Below the pieces are notes generated by a model. That model did not search any database. It was given only the letters and a program-made list of their open reading frames with translations, and had not been told where the DNA came from. A stretch of DNA of 64,000 bases from Nageia nagi. Lineage: Eukaryota; Pinophyta. The stretch spans positions 34,720,001-34,784,000 of the forward strand of contig JBITNC010000001.1 of the NCBI GenBank assembly GCA_050084985.1, written 5' to 3'. A program made the translations under genes and the position numbers. Positions within the stretch are counted from its first letter, which is position 1. The number at the start of each line of letters is the position of its first letter. Shown here piece by piece: positions 49,390 to 60,471 of this stretch.

Positions 49390-49573
49390 TGTTAACACCT
49401 ATTTTTTTTTAACTTAATTAAAATATACCTTTTAGGTATTTGAAATAATTTATATATTTAATCAAATAAATACTCTTATCATTGTGCACTCTTTTAAACC
49501 TTAATATTTTATGATAAAGGTTTATAATTGTTACCTATAAAGGTGGAGATGTTATGCATAAGCAATTATAACA
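49390..49573 (+). repeat. Short 5' LTR of element B
   Basis: Starts TGTTAACACCTATTTTTTTT and ends AAGCAATTATAACA. The candidate primer site directly after it, AATAGTGAGTCTGACTT, corresponds to ATTGGTGAACTTGATTT in element C; I could not match it to a tRNA. Confidence 0.82.
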
Positions 49574-49680
49574 AATAGTGAGTCTGACTTCTTTTTGACA
49601 CATCGCTTTATCCTTCACTAGTTGTGCCAAGAACCCTAGAGTTTTTGGATAGGACTAATCCTGCATTTCAAGTATTTTGG

Positions 49681-50998
49681 AAATGGAACCACTTGAGTTT
49701 CTTGCCATGATCAATAGCATTTATGAAGCAACCAAAACTAATCTTAAAAAGCTACTTTACAAAGGCTCCAATATTGGGGGTAGTAGTCGATCTATTTTTA
49801 CTAGTCCTCCCATTTCCAGGGATTCAAATCTACGTTGTGATGAAATTTGTAATACTAAGGAACCAAATATATAAGTGGAACATACCTTTGATTCATATAA
49901 TGTTGAGGGAGATTATATTTCTCATATCAAGGCTTTCAAAAAAAAATTTGAGCTAAAATTTGTAATGAATGATAATTTGATGGCTAGATACTTTCTACTA
50001 CATTTAGAGGTGATGCACTCAATTGGTACTTCTTTTTACCTGCTAAATACATTAATCATTATGCAAAAATTATCTTGGAATTTTATATTCATTTCAAATA
50101 TCATGATCCTAGATAAATGATAGTTTCTAATTCAATTAGGGCCATCCCAGGTCCAAATGAAAGATTTGATAAGTTTGTATAAAGATTCCAAAATATATGG
50201 AGCATGATTCCTAAGCCATTATCTAAGTCTTAGGTCACATCCATGTTTGTTCACAACATCCAACTTGAATTTAAATTCATAACTCTAGATTAAATGAAAA
50301 TACCATTTATGGAAATTATATATAAGTTTACCCAAAAAGAGAAGTGCTTAGTTGATCTGGGTGATTTAAAATATGGAAACCCTTGTAAAGAGACAAAGGG
50401 AGGAAGATATAAAAAAAAGGAAGAAAAAGAGGTCCATGTCATAGAAGAACCCCCATATAAAGAATAACAAAAGAGTCAAGTAAAATAAAATTTTAGGAAG
50501 AACACTAGGTTACCTTTAGCTCCTGCCATTATGTTCAAGGATTTTTTTACAATGAGGCAAAATTTTATGAATATAATAAGGTTAAAGATCATAAAATGAA
50601 TGCATGTATGATCCTAAGGAAATAATTATGAAAATTATTATATGATGAGAATATAGAATATAAGGCTTGTGTAGTTGACTCAAAAGAAGCCAAACCACTT
50701 ACAATGAATGTCATATTCAACTAGGAACTACTTAACATCCCTAGGAGAGGAAGACCTAGAGGGAATGTTAATCCAACCATTTATAATAGAATTAAGGTCC
50801 CTTGAAATTTTTGTACACAAAACCTCCTTGACCAAATAAAGGTAACTCATGCCAAGATAAGTATTTTCAAACCTTTGCAATTGTTGGTTGAACATAAAGA
50901 TGCTTTATTTGATGCACTTAAAAATATTGAAGTTGATGTGAATATTCTTGTTACTAAATTTATATAATTAGTTACCAATCTTGATACATATTTAGTTT
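49681..50998 (+). pseudogene. gag remnant of element B
   Basis: ATGGAACC at 49681 opens MEPLEFLAMINSIYEATKTN, matching the gag start of element C at 61299. A frame change leads to VEHTFDSYNVEGDYISHIKA and FELKFVMNDNLMARYFLLHL, the gag core. At about 50555-50640 a zinc motif (YHKVKGHKMNACMILRK-like, partly decayed) is followed by KEAKPLTMNVIF, as in element C. The last block (LDALKNIEVDVNILVTKFI-like, ITNLDTYLV) ends where the solo LTR begins. Confidence 0.8.
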
Positions 50999-51003
50999 GT
51001 AAC

Positions 51004-52847
51004 TATTTATTATAATCATGTAACTTAAGAGTTTATTCTGGTAATTTCTCCATTACTCTAATAATGGTGAGGTTCTTGAATGAGTAGAAGGTGGTGGGAC
51101 AATGCACTCATGGATGCATTTGCTCAATCATTGGGTTGTAGGCCAGCACCTATCTAAGAAAAGGTCAAACATAATAGGAAAGGGATAAAAATATAATCTA
51201 TTAAATAGGGAAATACAAATAACATGAAAAATAAAATAAACTAATCAACCCAAACATCACTGCATAGGTAGTAATCCATAGCTAGATTGAGAATAGAACA
51301 ACTATCTCAATCTTGAGGTCTCACAATTACAATACACAACCATAATTTTAGACAAAGCCTCATACATAATAATCACAAAATAAGAAAATAGCCACAAAAT
51401 TGAAAGGGGAAAATATCTATATATTGCATTATCATACATAAAGCAATTATTACAAGGGGAAACTTTGCTAAAATGTTTGATCTTTTGGACTTCTAACATT
51501 CCACTATATATAATGTTTCCTTTATAATGGGTGGTTATCTAGTATTAATGACTATAACTACCCCTTTGAATAAAGATAATATTTATAGGAGATTCTACAA
51601 TTGTAACTAATTATGGAGCATGGTCTAGATGTGATGCTGATACTTGGGAATCTAAAGGTCTTCAATATTATACCTATCTAGCCATAATTGATCATTTTTT
51701 TCTTTTGATCATGATCATTCTAGAACTATTTATGAATTTAAGAGGTATGGTCCACCATTTTTGTAAGTATAATCAATCCATTTTAATAGTTAATAGTTTA
51801 CCAACTCTTTATTATCATTAAATTCTCCTATCTATAGCTTCAGTACTGAATATTGTAAGGGTGAAGGGAAGATTTAGCCATTCAAATCTAAAAGTGAAGT
51901 ACTACTTTCATATGGAAATGAGTTGCAATCAACATGTTGATAGAGTCTTGAGGTTCATACACCCTTTATTAGGTAGACCTAGGTGTTCACTTCCTCTTAT
52001 AGTCTTTACCCTCTCTTGGTGGGTCTTATTATACCTTAACATGTATTGCTAGAATTTGGGAATACTCATGCAATTTACCACCCACTAATTTCCTCTGAAA
52101 AGTATGATATAATTCCTCAAAACTAGTGGGTTTTACTAAATGTAGAGTGCTATGAATATTTTTCATCATGAAGACTTTTAGGACTATCCATTGATGAAAT
52201 AATCTAGAGCCCACTGATTTTTTCCCAAAAGCATGATATCACCATTGAAATTTCATGGGTCCAATTTTTACATCAACTATTATGATAATACCCACTACAT
52301 GACTTAACCAAAAATCAAACCTTATAGACATTAGGTCTTGGAAATAAGAATCAGACTATACTAGACCAAAATATAAGTAACTTGACTTATAATAAGGCCC
52401 AAATTTGACTTATACAAGTACATAGACTCTATACAATATAATACTTGGAAATGACTTGGCCAATTTTTACAAAAAGGAACTCTTCATAGAATATGAATTA
52501 TAGACATAATTTAGACAACTTAAATGATTTTTAATAAATAACACCCACCATTTGAACAAAATGGAAGCTCCAAGTGATCTTCTACTGATTAAGACCTGGA
52601 CTTTACTAACATGGCCTGAATATACCATGAACAAAATTGAACCCTATCTAAGATAATATATAATACTTGACTCTTAGGAAAAAGAATAGGAATATACAAT
52701 ACAACACTTAAATATTGAATTTTGTACAATTATTTACATATGAGAAAGAAAGGAATAAGAAATAAGAATTATATAAGAATTTTATTTGAAGGGAAGAATG
52801 AATGTAAAGAATATGACCCTTAAGAATGTGATTTTAGAATAATATCA
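51004..52847 (-). mobile_element. Solo LTR of the element 2 family (1844 bp) inside element B
   Basis: The reverse complement matches the 1.88 kb LTRs of element 2: it starts TGATATTATTCTAAAATCAC and ends AAGTTACATGATTATAATAAATA, with shared GTGGAATGTTAGAAGTCCAA, TATTGTAATTGTGAGACC and CAATGATTGAGCAAA-like blocks between. Flanks GTAAC (50999-51003) and ATAAC (52848-52852) correspond to the single GTTAC at the same place in element C, so they are a decayed 5-bp duplication. No internal genes. Confidence 0.9.
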
Positions 52848-52852
52848 ATAAC

Positions 52853-53330
52853 ATGCTTTGCTTTTGAGATAATGAATTATATAGTGAAGATGTTATAGAA
52901 AAAAATTTAGTACTATATATCTATGTTAATGTTGATGGTATTGTTGTTAAAAAAGCATTAATTGATACTAGTTCCAATGTAAATGTTTTTTAAGTTGATT
53001 TATTGCAAAAATATTTTTCTTTTATTTAAGTAAAAATGAAGAGAACCACCATTATTATAAAAGGGATTGATAAGAATAAAAAAGTATGCATTGGATATGT
53101 CACTATGCCTATTGAAGTAGGAGGTAAAACTATTCATCAAAAGGTTTATACTTTTCAAGTAAAATTGCAATATAAGTTATTTCTTGGTAGACCGTGGATC
53201 CATAAGCTTAGGGTGTTTACTTCCACCTTGCATTAGTCAATTAAATTTATTCACAATGGTAAGTAGGTAACTATTCATGCATAAGACAACCCTATAGATT
53301 TATATCAAGCAATTAAGAGGTTTTGGATCC
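52853..53330 (+). pseudogene. Aspartic protease remnant of element B
   Basis: Reads VDGIVVKKALIDTSSNVNVF, stop, VDLLQKYF, then MKRTTIIIKGIDKNKKVCIG, YVTMPIEVGGKTIHQKVYTF and LFLGRPWIHKLRVFTSTLH. The active-site loop is DTS where DTG is normal. The LGRPW motif and the following STLHQ-like block are typical of Tat-lineage protease. It cuts the polyprotein in a complete element; here stops break it. Confidence 0.82.
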
Positions 53331-54450
53331 CTCATGATTTGGTTGAATGTGAGGAAGATACACCAACACCTATTAATGATGTTAATCTACAAGAGGTAAG
53401 TCTAGGTACATATAAAATCTTTAATGTTTACATCTAGGAGAACTTTAGAGAGCTTGGAAAACCCTTATCTATTCCTAAAACTCAACACTACTTCTCAAAT
53501 GAGGACAAAATTAAGAACCACTATTCCATTTATAAGAAGGATGAATATCCCATTGAAGATGTGAATATGTTGTATCAGTAACATAAGTAAAAAAGTGCAT
53601 CTAAATTTGAAGATAATACTTCAATCTAACAAAATTTATTAGGTCAAGTAAGTACACATTTCAATAGTATCGATTCTAATTTTACTAACCAATACATGCA
53701 TAAATATCAATATGGTAGAAAAGGATTAGGTAAGAATGAGAAGGGTATCATAGAGCCTATTCCAAATGAAGGTCAACAAAAGAGAACAACCAACATTGGA
53801 TTTGATGAGTCCACACCTAAAACACTCTTATCAACTCTAAGAATTTAACATGTTGATAAAAATGATCTAGATAACACCAAAGATTTATTCTATGAGTGGT
53901 TACATTTTGGTATGATGCATGGTCCTATAGAGGAATTATAGGCTTACTATGCAGATCCATTCTTACCCCCTCCTACTTTGTTTCAAGTGGATATCTTTCA
54001 AAATGATGATGCAATTCTTGAGAATCTGGGAACATGAAGTGAGTTTCCCAAATCTAATGAAAGTATACTCATATCTTGGTTCATGTGATATTAGGCATAT
54101 TTTGGTGACAAGGTTTACATAAATTATGTAGACTAGTTTCTTACTCATTTTGCCTTAGTTTCATTCATTTATCATTGAGTTAGTCCTAGGTATAAATAGC
54201 CAAACTTTTAAATGTTAGTCTTTCCCTTCCTTAATGGAGCAACACTTCTAGGATCACAATACTATCACTTCATTTTCTATGAATCTTATGACTAAGTTGG
54301 GGGCATTGCCAATGCCTCCCCAACTTAGTGATGAAATATCCTATCTTAGTGAAGAAATAATAGAATTAAACATTAGTACCCAAGAGGACCCAATGTTGTT
54401 CAAAATAGGAGCTTGGTTACCTCAAAAGAAAGGGAAATGTACCCAATAGG
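53331..54450 (+). pseudogene. Protease to RT linker region of element B
   Basis: A long readable linker follows the protease: RFWIPHDLVECEEDTPTPIN, later YQYGRKGLGKNEKGIIEPIP (G-patch-like), LFYEWLHFGMMHGPIEEL and LGALPMPPQLSDEISYLSEE. The last piece (STQEDPMLFKIGAWLPQKKG) is the segment that normally runs into RT. At about 54450 the sequence jumps directly into the second RNase H, so RT is absent. Confidence 0.65.
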
Positions 54451-54640
54451 ATTCAAAGTTGATTCTCAATTAATTATGAAGCAAGTTTCCAATATATACA
54501 ATACAAAAGATGTTAAGTTGCAACCATAGAAAGAAATGGTGACAAGTCTTCTCATATACTTTGATGAGTATGAAATTGATAATATTTGAAGAGACAACAA
54601 CTAGTACATTAATGCTATGCTTAGTGCCACTTCCCTTGCT
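54451..54640 (+). pseudogene. C-terminal fragment of the archaeal-type RNase H of element B
   Basis: Reads DSQLIMKQVSNIYNTKDVKL, a stop where Tyr or Gln is expected, KEMVTSLLIYFDEYEIDNI and, after a stop, RDNN and YINAMLSATSLAP (family: ADAMASAASLAP). DSQLI is the third acidic motif of the domain; everything before it is missing. Confidence 0.72.
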
Positions 54641-56010
54641 CCTATTAACATAAAAGATGAGAAGACTATTCTTATAATAGAACATATAGGTAAGCCATCT
54701 CATGAGCATGTTGTTGAAGATTTTGTTGAAGATCAATGTCTTGTTGCTACTAGTATCAATCTATATGAATGGTGTCAAGATATTTTTAATTATATTAAAT
54801 ATGGAGTAGCTCCTATTGCCTTTGATCATAATGCTAGAATTATATCCAAAAAGCTAGCTACAAAATATGTCATCATTGGTATTTTATTATATAGAAGATC
54901 TTTTGATGGTGCTCTTCTTAGATGTTTAATGAGGTATGAAGTAGAAATGACCCTTAATCAATATCTTGATGGTGAATGTGGTGGACTCTTTAATGCTAAA
55001 TTTGTTTATCAAAGGGTTCTTAGACTAGGTTATTTCTGGCTTACTATGCTTGAATATTATGAATTGCATGTTAAAAAATGTCAATAACATCAAAAGAATG
55101 CTAAGCTTCAATATTTTCCTTCTCATGGATTGCACTTTATTATTTATCCTTGGCCTTTTTCTATTTGGGCACTTAATCTTATTGGTAAAATTAACCCTAT
55201 TTCAAGATATGGCCATAAGTTTATCATTACAACTACATAATACCACACAAAATGGGTTGAAGCTATCCCCATGAAGTCAATAAAAGGAGGCAAGATTGTT
55301 GAATTTCTTATTGAATTTATCATATATAGATATGATGTGCCTTCTAAATTATTCATGGATAATGGTATAAGCTTTTGAGGTAATGAAGTTAAATAATTTT
55401 ATGATAAATATCATATTGAGCAAAAATCCTCTAAATCTTACTACCCCAAAGGTAATGATCGAGCCGAAGCTTCTAACAAAGTTAGAAAGAGTATCTTATC
55501 TAAAACTATTTAAAAGTATGGTAAATTTTGGTATGAACAACTACCTTATGCTTTTTGGGCTTATACAATAGGTAGAAGGAATTTTGTAGGGGCAACCTCT
55601 TTTTCCTTAATGTATGGTGATGAAGCCATAGTTGCATTATAATTAGAGATAGAAGAAAAGCTAGATTAGCCCAACTAGAGGTTCTAGACAAAAAAGGGTT
55701 ACTGCTCTAGAATACCTCCATGTCTATCATTCTAGAATACAAAAAGCCTCTAGCAAAAAGATCAATCCTAAAGAGTTTAAAGATGGTGACCTAGTATTAA
55801 AGGAAAATCTTGCTAGCACAAAAGCATTAGAAAATGAAAACAAAGATAAGTTTGAACCTAACTGAATAGGTTCTTACATTGTCATTGCAAATTATGGAAA
55901 AAGTGCATCATATAAATTATCCATAATTTAATGTGAAGAATAACATAATCCAATTAATGTTATGCATTTGATAAAGTTTTATGTAGGAACATTTTTGTAA
56001 AAATATGCAT
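54641..56010 (+). pseudogene. Integrase remnant of element B
   Basis: The 156-codon open stretch 54617-55087 holds the linker (HIGKPSHEHVVEDFVEDQCL) and the zinc-binding part (LYRRSFDGALLRCL, GECGGLFNAKFVYQRVLRLG, YYELHVKKCQ). After a frame change the core follows: YPWPFSIWALNLIGKINPIS, KFIITTTHYTTKWVEAIPMK, VPSKLFMDNGISF, YYPKGNDRAEASNKVRKSIL, LPYAFWAYTIGRRNFVGAT. Middle Asp and Glu of the catalytic triad remain; the first Asp is His (TTTHYTT). The C-terminus (NENKDKFEPNWIGSYIVIAN, MHLIKFYVG) ends at about 56005. Confidence 0.87.
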
Positions 56011-56844
56011 TTTACCATTTCTAGATACTAACATTTCAAGAAAAAGAAGCAATAATCCAATGATGTTGTTGTGTTCCTAGCAATGTTTCTACATTAAGAA
56101 AATAAAAAATGTTTGAAATTTAATTTTTCCTTCTTGTTCGTGATGAATGATGAAAAAGGTAATTAGTTTCCTTACTTTCCCTTCCTTTTTTGTAAAAAGT
56201 TGCTTATCATAAATGATGCTTGTCAAATTATATCATAAAATGGTTTTCATATCATATTATTACTCTTATTAATTGATTCCTTTGTAAGAAAGGATTACTC
56301 TTATCAAAATAATCTATGCAAATATGGTAGCTTGGAAAACCAAGTTGATCATTCTTATCAATTGATGCTTTTGTAAGGAAGGGTCAATCTTATCATTTGG
56401 CACCTTTATAAGGAAGGGCCATCCATATCAAAAATCCATGGCAGCATGGTGGCTTGGTAATCCTAGCTATTCAATTTAATTGGTAATTTATCTTCATAAC
56501 TCTTGGTGGGTATGTCACCAAGGATAGGTTTGATATCTTATCATATATTTTGATATGATGCTTAATGTCTATATTTGAGATATCTTGCATAAATAATATT
56601 TCTTATATAATTTTTTTCCAAGTTTCTTTATCTTTTCCTTGGATTGCTACTATGATGAGAGGTCCATCATGCTGCAACCAATCCAAAGAGGGGTATAACA
56701 TTGGTAAAAATTGGGGCATCCAAAGCTTCTATAATGAAACAATTTTTTAGGGAGTACTTTCTTACTTATCTTGTTATACTTTGAATTTATGCTTTGATTA
56801 TCTTTTATCTTAAAAGCATAAAATTATATTCAAAGTGAGGCATC
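56011..56844 (+). other. 3' untranslated stretch of element B
   Basis: No gene. Three related short units occur at about 56278-56450, each with TTTGTAAGGAAGGGTCAATC-like sequence and two with GG(T)GGCTTGG further on. Just before the LTR there is CAAAGTGAGGCATC, a weak polypurine tract. Confidence 0.5.
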
Positions 56845-57022
56845 TATTAAAACCAATTTTTTTTTTAATTTAATTAAAATACCTATTTTAGGTATTTGAA
56901 ATAATTTATGTATTTAATTAAATAATAGGTCAACTTGACATCACAATAAGCCTAAAAAGGAGCTTTATCACTAGACCTATTACCTATAAAGGTGGAGGGG
57001 TTGTGTATAAAAAATTATAACA
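56845..57022 (+). repeat. Short 3' LTR of element B
   Basis: Starts TATTAAAACC (decayed TGTTAACACC), carries TTTAGGTATTTGAAATAATTTA and CTATTACCTATAAAGGTGGAGG, and ends TATAAAAAATTATAACA. It has the same shortened form as the 5' LTR. Confidence 0.82.
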
Positions 57023-57488
57023 AATTCACACAATATGAAACAAATATAAAATGGTTTCTCCAAGCATGGGAGTACATACGATAATCTAAGATCTTATTCT
57101 CAAAGAGAACTCTCTTATAACTCACTTCCTCACTTCTACTACAACCTAGACAAGAGCATAACTTTGCTAAAAAATTGAGTGAGTGATCTCAAGGAGAGGG
57201 CATTTTATTTATAGGCCAAAATCCTCCATTAGATCATCCTTTTAACCATTGTACAATGTCATGACATGCATCAACCTTTTACCCAAGGGGCATGCTTATG
57301 ATATGGAGTGTAGTACAAGTTACATTATCATATTCATAAATACTTAAAAGGTATCTAAAGATACTTTTAAGTATTAGTGAATTTTACATTATCATATTCA
57401 CTAAATACTTGAGGTATTTAGGGATACCCTTAAGTATTAAGTGAATTACATTTAAGTGACCTTAATTAATGCATTATACATTCCAACA
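57023..57488 (-). repeat. Copia-like solo LTR with two hairpins
   Basis: On the minus strand the block starts TGTTGGAATGTATAATGC at 57488, a typical copia LTR start, and runs to the end of element B. It contains two tandem units (about 57321-57385 and 57386-57448), each with a hairpin: 57339-57375 and 57404-57438. The left end and target duplication are not settled. Confidence 0.6.
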
Positions 57489-58190
57489 AAGATAAGGTTA
57501 AATAATTGAGGATTTAATCAAGCATTGGAATAAGATTGCAAATAGAGTTACTATTAATGAGAAGTATGAACTTGAGGCATTCATTCAATCACTACAACAT
57601 AAATACAAGGCACTATAATTTGATTATCATAAGAAACCATTACATACCTTCCTTAATTTTGTTATTGAAAAAGAGAGATTCTTGGTAAGTTGTGGAGAGT
57701 TATTGATAAAAGAAATAAAGCTCCACTTATGGAAAATAACAAGAATATCAACTTAAAAATCCCATTTGTAGAGAAAGAAAAAGAGGCCACCCAAGAACCC
57801 AAGAAAGAAGAAAGGAACTTCACACCCATTTATGATGATATTAACAAAATGTTAGAACTCTTAGTCAATATGAAACTTATGAAATTACCTCCTCTAGCCA
57901 TAAAATATCAAAATTTTGATCCTAATATCAGATATGAGCATTTTTGTAAGTATCACATACTAAGAAGACACCTTATAAAAGATTGTTATATATTGAAAAG
58001 AAAAATCCAAGATTTGGTGGATATTGGTAAGATCTCATTCCCTCCTCCACAAAATAATAATGTGAAGATGGATGGACATCAACATGAGCAAAATAAAAAT
58101 TTGGGGATTTATAAAAACCCCTTCCCTCGATTCATCAAAGCCAAGTATTGGGATACATTAGTAAACTTAATTAAAGGATTCAACAAAGCA
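57489..58190 (+). pseudogene. Outer gypsy gag, second part with zinc motif
   Basis: The frame 57690-58310 is open for 206 codons; upstream to 57489 the sequence is readable with shifts (FDYHKKPLHTFLNFVIEKER). Conserved features: EKEKEATQEPKKEERNFTPI, IYDDINKMLELLVNMKLMKL, then FCKYHILRRHLIKDCYILKR and KIQDLVDIGKI. The spacing fits the C-x2-H-x4-x-H-x4-C motif of plant gypsy gag followed by LKxxIQDLID. It probably continues the gag cut at 49389. The last 40 codons (FAYHFPLLYLLFHYYSNLCI) look like random AT-rich extension. Confidence 0.72.
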
Positions 58191-59029
58191 TACAAAAAAA
58201 GTATTCTTGCTTGCAAGCATTTTGCCTACCACTTTCCTTTGTTGTACCTTTTATTTCATTATTATTCTAATTTATGCATTCATAAAATAGTAAATTTATT
58301 CTTGCATTAACATCCTAGCACCAACATTACTTATAGTGCTAGTGGAAGTCATATAGGGACCTTGCACTTTCAAAAAGCTAGGCATAATCTTACATTCAAA
58401 AATAGTATCAAAAAAGTGATTTTTGTATTATAGAGATAATTTTTCTTTTTCTCACAAAAATGAATTATATTAGGATAACCATGAAAAATATGTCTTAGAA
58501 ATTTTTTCATGTAGTAACATTTTGTTTGTAAGCATCTAACATTATACAAATCATATAGCTAGGAGAATTTGTACATTATCTCTCCAATGCTAGTGTTGGG
58601 GTGCATGACTTAGATTTTTATATATATATTGAATTCTCATCATATTTATATTTGAAAATGTCATTAAAATATACAAAAAAGATCAAGAATATAAAAAATC
58701 CATACATGAACATAATACAAATTTTAAAATCATAAGAAGCATATCTATATTCATATGTCAAAAATGTATTCCAAGGAGTACAATAGGTGTGTTTAGGATC
58801 TTTTACCATGCTCACTTTAATAATGAAGATCCCTTTTCTTGCTCCAACTAGTCCTACATAGAGATAGACATAGAAATACTTGAACATCTCGCATCCATTT
58901 CATATTCCAACACACTCATTTGATTTTTTAGGTACACATTACATACACTAAGTTATTTATTTTATTTTTCATTCTTATGAATATCTTATAGTACACAACA
59001 TATAACTTATCTTATTTTTATCTAGATCG
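58191..59029. other. AT-rich stretch, no gene
   Basis: No pol sequence follows the gag here. An 89-codon minus-strand open frame at 58618-58887 shows no recognisable motif. Confidence 0.4.
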
Positions 59030-60465
59030 ACTATCATATATTGGAATACTTTACTTTGGACCTCAAGTTGTTATTGTATGCTGGCTATCTCCTCATCTTT
59101 AGCCTAAATTATTTCATATTAGACCAGTAGTGTCATGTGAAGCTCAACCAATTATGTATCTTGGGTAACATTTTTTTCTTGCAACACATTGAATTATTCC
59201 TTTACATTAGTTTCATACATAAAGCAAAAAATCACATGTTAGTAAATATAATAAATGCATGAATATGTGTGTATATATGTCTTTGTTTTGAGGTTAATAT
59301 TTTTGAGGAAAATAAATAAGAGGTTTATCAAGCTCAACACTCTAATCAATAGGATCAATATGGTGAATACTTGTTAGTATCTATGCACTCTCTACCTCAT
59401 TCATATATGGTTGTACCAGTGTAATATTAGGGGCATCCTCCTCCTTGTACTCCCCATCTCCATATAGATCCATAGGTTCCTATTCCTTATCCTTACCATC
59501 CTCACCTTCAACTATTGCCTCTAGCTCCTCATAAATATATATTCTAAGAGGTAGTGGTTTGTATGTATCCCACTATACCCTATAGAAATTGATGTATTCT
59601 TTTATACTCTCCTTTTCCTCATCATCATCTAGCCTATCATCTTGCATAGGAGACTAATTGCTTTTCCACCTAGGTACTACCTCAATATCACAAAGATTGA
59701 TTTTATGTCTCACAACTATTCAAATGAATGATTGATAAGTAGGAGGTACCTTTTTTCACTGACCAAAATATAGGTGTACTCTCTTAGAAATGTAGGGATC
59801 CACAAAAGATGTCCTTGTCTATAGGTAACAAGATTTCATTTTCCAACTTAACTCATATGCACTCTCTTTCCACCTTACATGATCATAGGGGTCATATATA
59901 ACATTATCTTATATCAAGTTATCTATCATATTATACCATTTGTTTAAAGTGCCATGTAGCATACCTACTCATATTACAATAGCTAACCTACTCTAGTTTG
60001 GTATAGTTTTATCTTCCACTTGAATAGGAAACTCAATAGGTATAAACACAAATATATATTGAAGAGCCCAACACTGAAGCATATAAGTGTGATCCATCCT
60101 TCATCCATTCTTAAAATCTAATATAAAATTATGAAAATCATGATAAATATGAGCTACTATACATGGGGCTTATGTATACCTTTATACTTGTACCATATTC
60201 CTCATAATAGGAACCATACCAAGAGAAAAAAACTTCATGATTCTTGTTGGGATAGATTATACTACCAATGCATGTGGCCACTATGATTCTAGGGTACCTT
60301 TTCATTGGAGGAATTCTATGAACTACCTTATGAATGTATGATCCCTACTTACTCAAATGGTACTCCTCTATGTTAGCCATTTTTCTTTCTTAACCATGGC
60401 TATATGAGTCAAATCATTCCTCATTTCCACCATGTTTCCCTTCATAATGCTCTTAAACTATGATG
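59030..60465 (-). pseudogene. Antisense decayed ORF resembling a plant mobile domain
   Basis: On the minus strand one main frame can be followed for about 1.4 kb with stops only. Readable blocks: MDHTYMLQCWALQYIFVFIP, LAIVI, VGMLHGTLNKWYNMIDNLI, DNVIYDPYDHVRWKESAYEL, SWKMKSCYL, TRTSFVDPYISKRVHLYFGQ and KKVPPTYQSFI, then an acidic C-terminal part. LLQCWAL, VIYDPY and the RVHLYFGQ...VPP block fit the general layout of the aminotransferase-like plant mobile domain (LLQLWA, VxWxPY, RVxRQFGxxQxxP), a family found in host MAIN-like proteins and in transposons. Stops fall where Trp, Arg or Gln fits. It ends next to the LTR of element C, and faces the gag at 57.5 kb. The family call is tentative; the existence of a former ORF is well supported. 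Confidence 0.55.
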
Positions 60466-60471
60466 AACATA

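Larger units (their letters stand above)
49390..57022 (+). mobile_element. Element B: gypsy derivative with short LTRs and no RT
   Basis: LTRs at 49390-49573 (184 bp) and 56845-57022 (178 bp) both run from TGTTAACACC or its decayed form to TTATAACA and both lack the same internal part of about 530 bp present in the LTR of element C. Inside, on the plus strand: gag from ATG 49681, protease, a short RT-proximal linker, the C-terminal end of an archaeal-type RNase H, then integrase. RT, native RNase H and the start of the second RNase H are missing. A 1844 bp minus-strand solo LTR sits at the gag-protease junction. It looks like a non-autonomous relative of element C. Confidence 0.85.

Noticed and set aside
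58618-58887. 89-codon minus-strand open frame
   Set aside because: Phe/Tyr/Ile-rich composition typical of AT-rich noncoding DNA and no motif.
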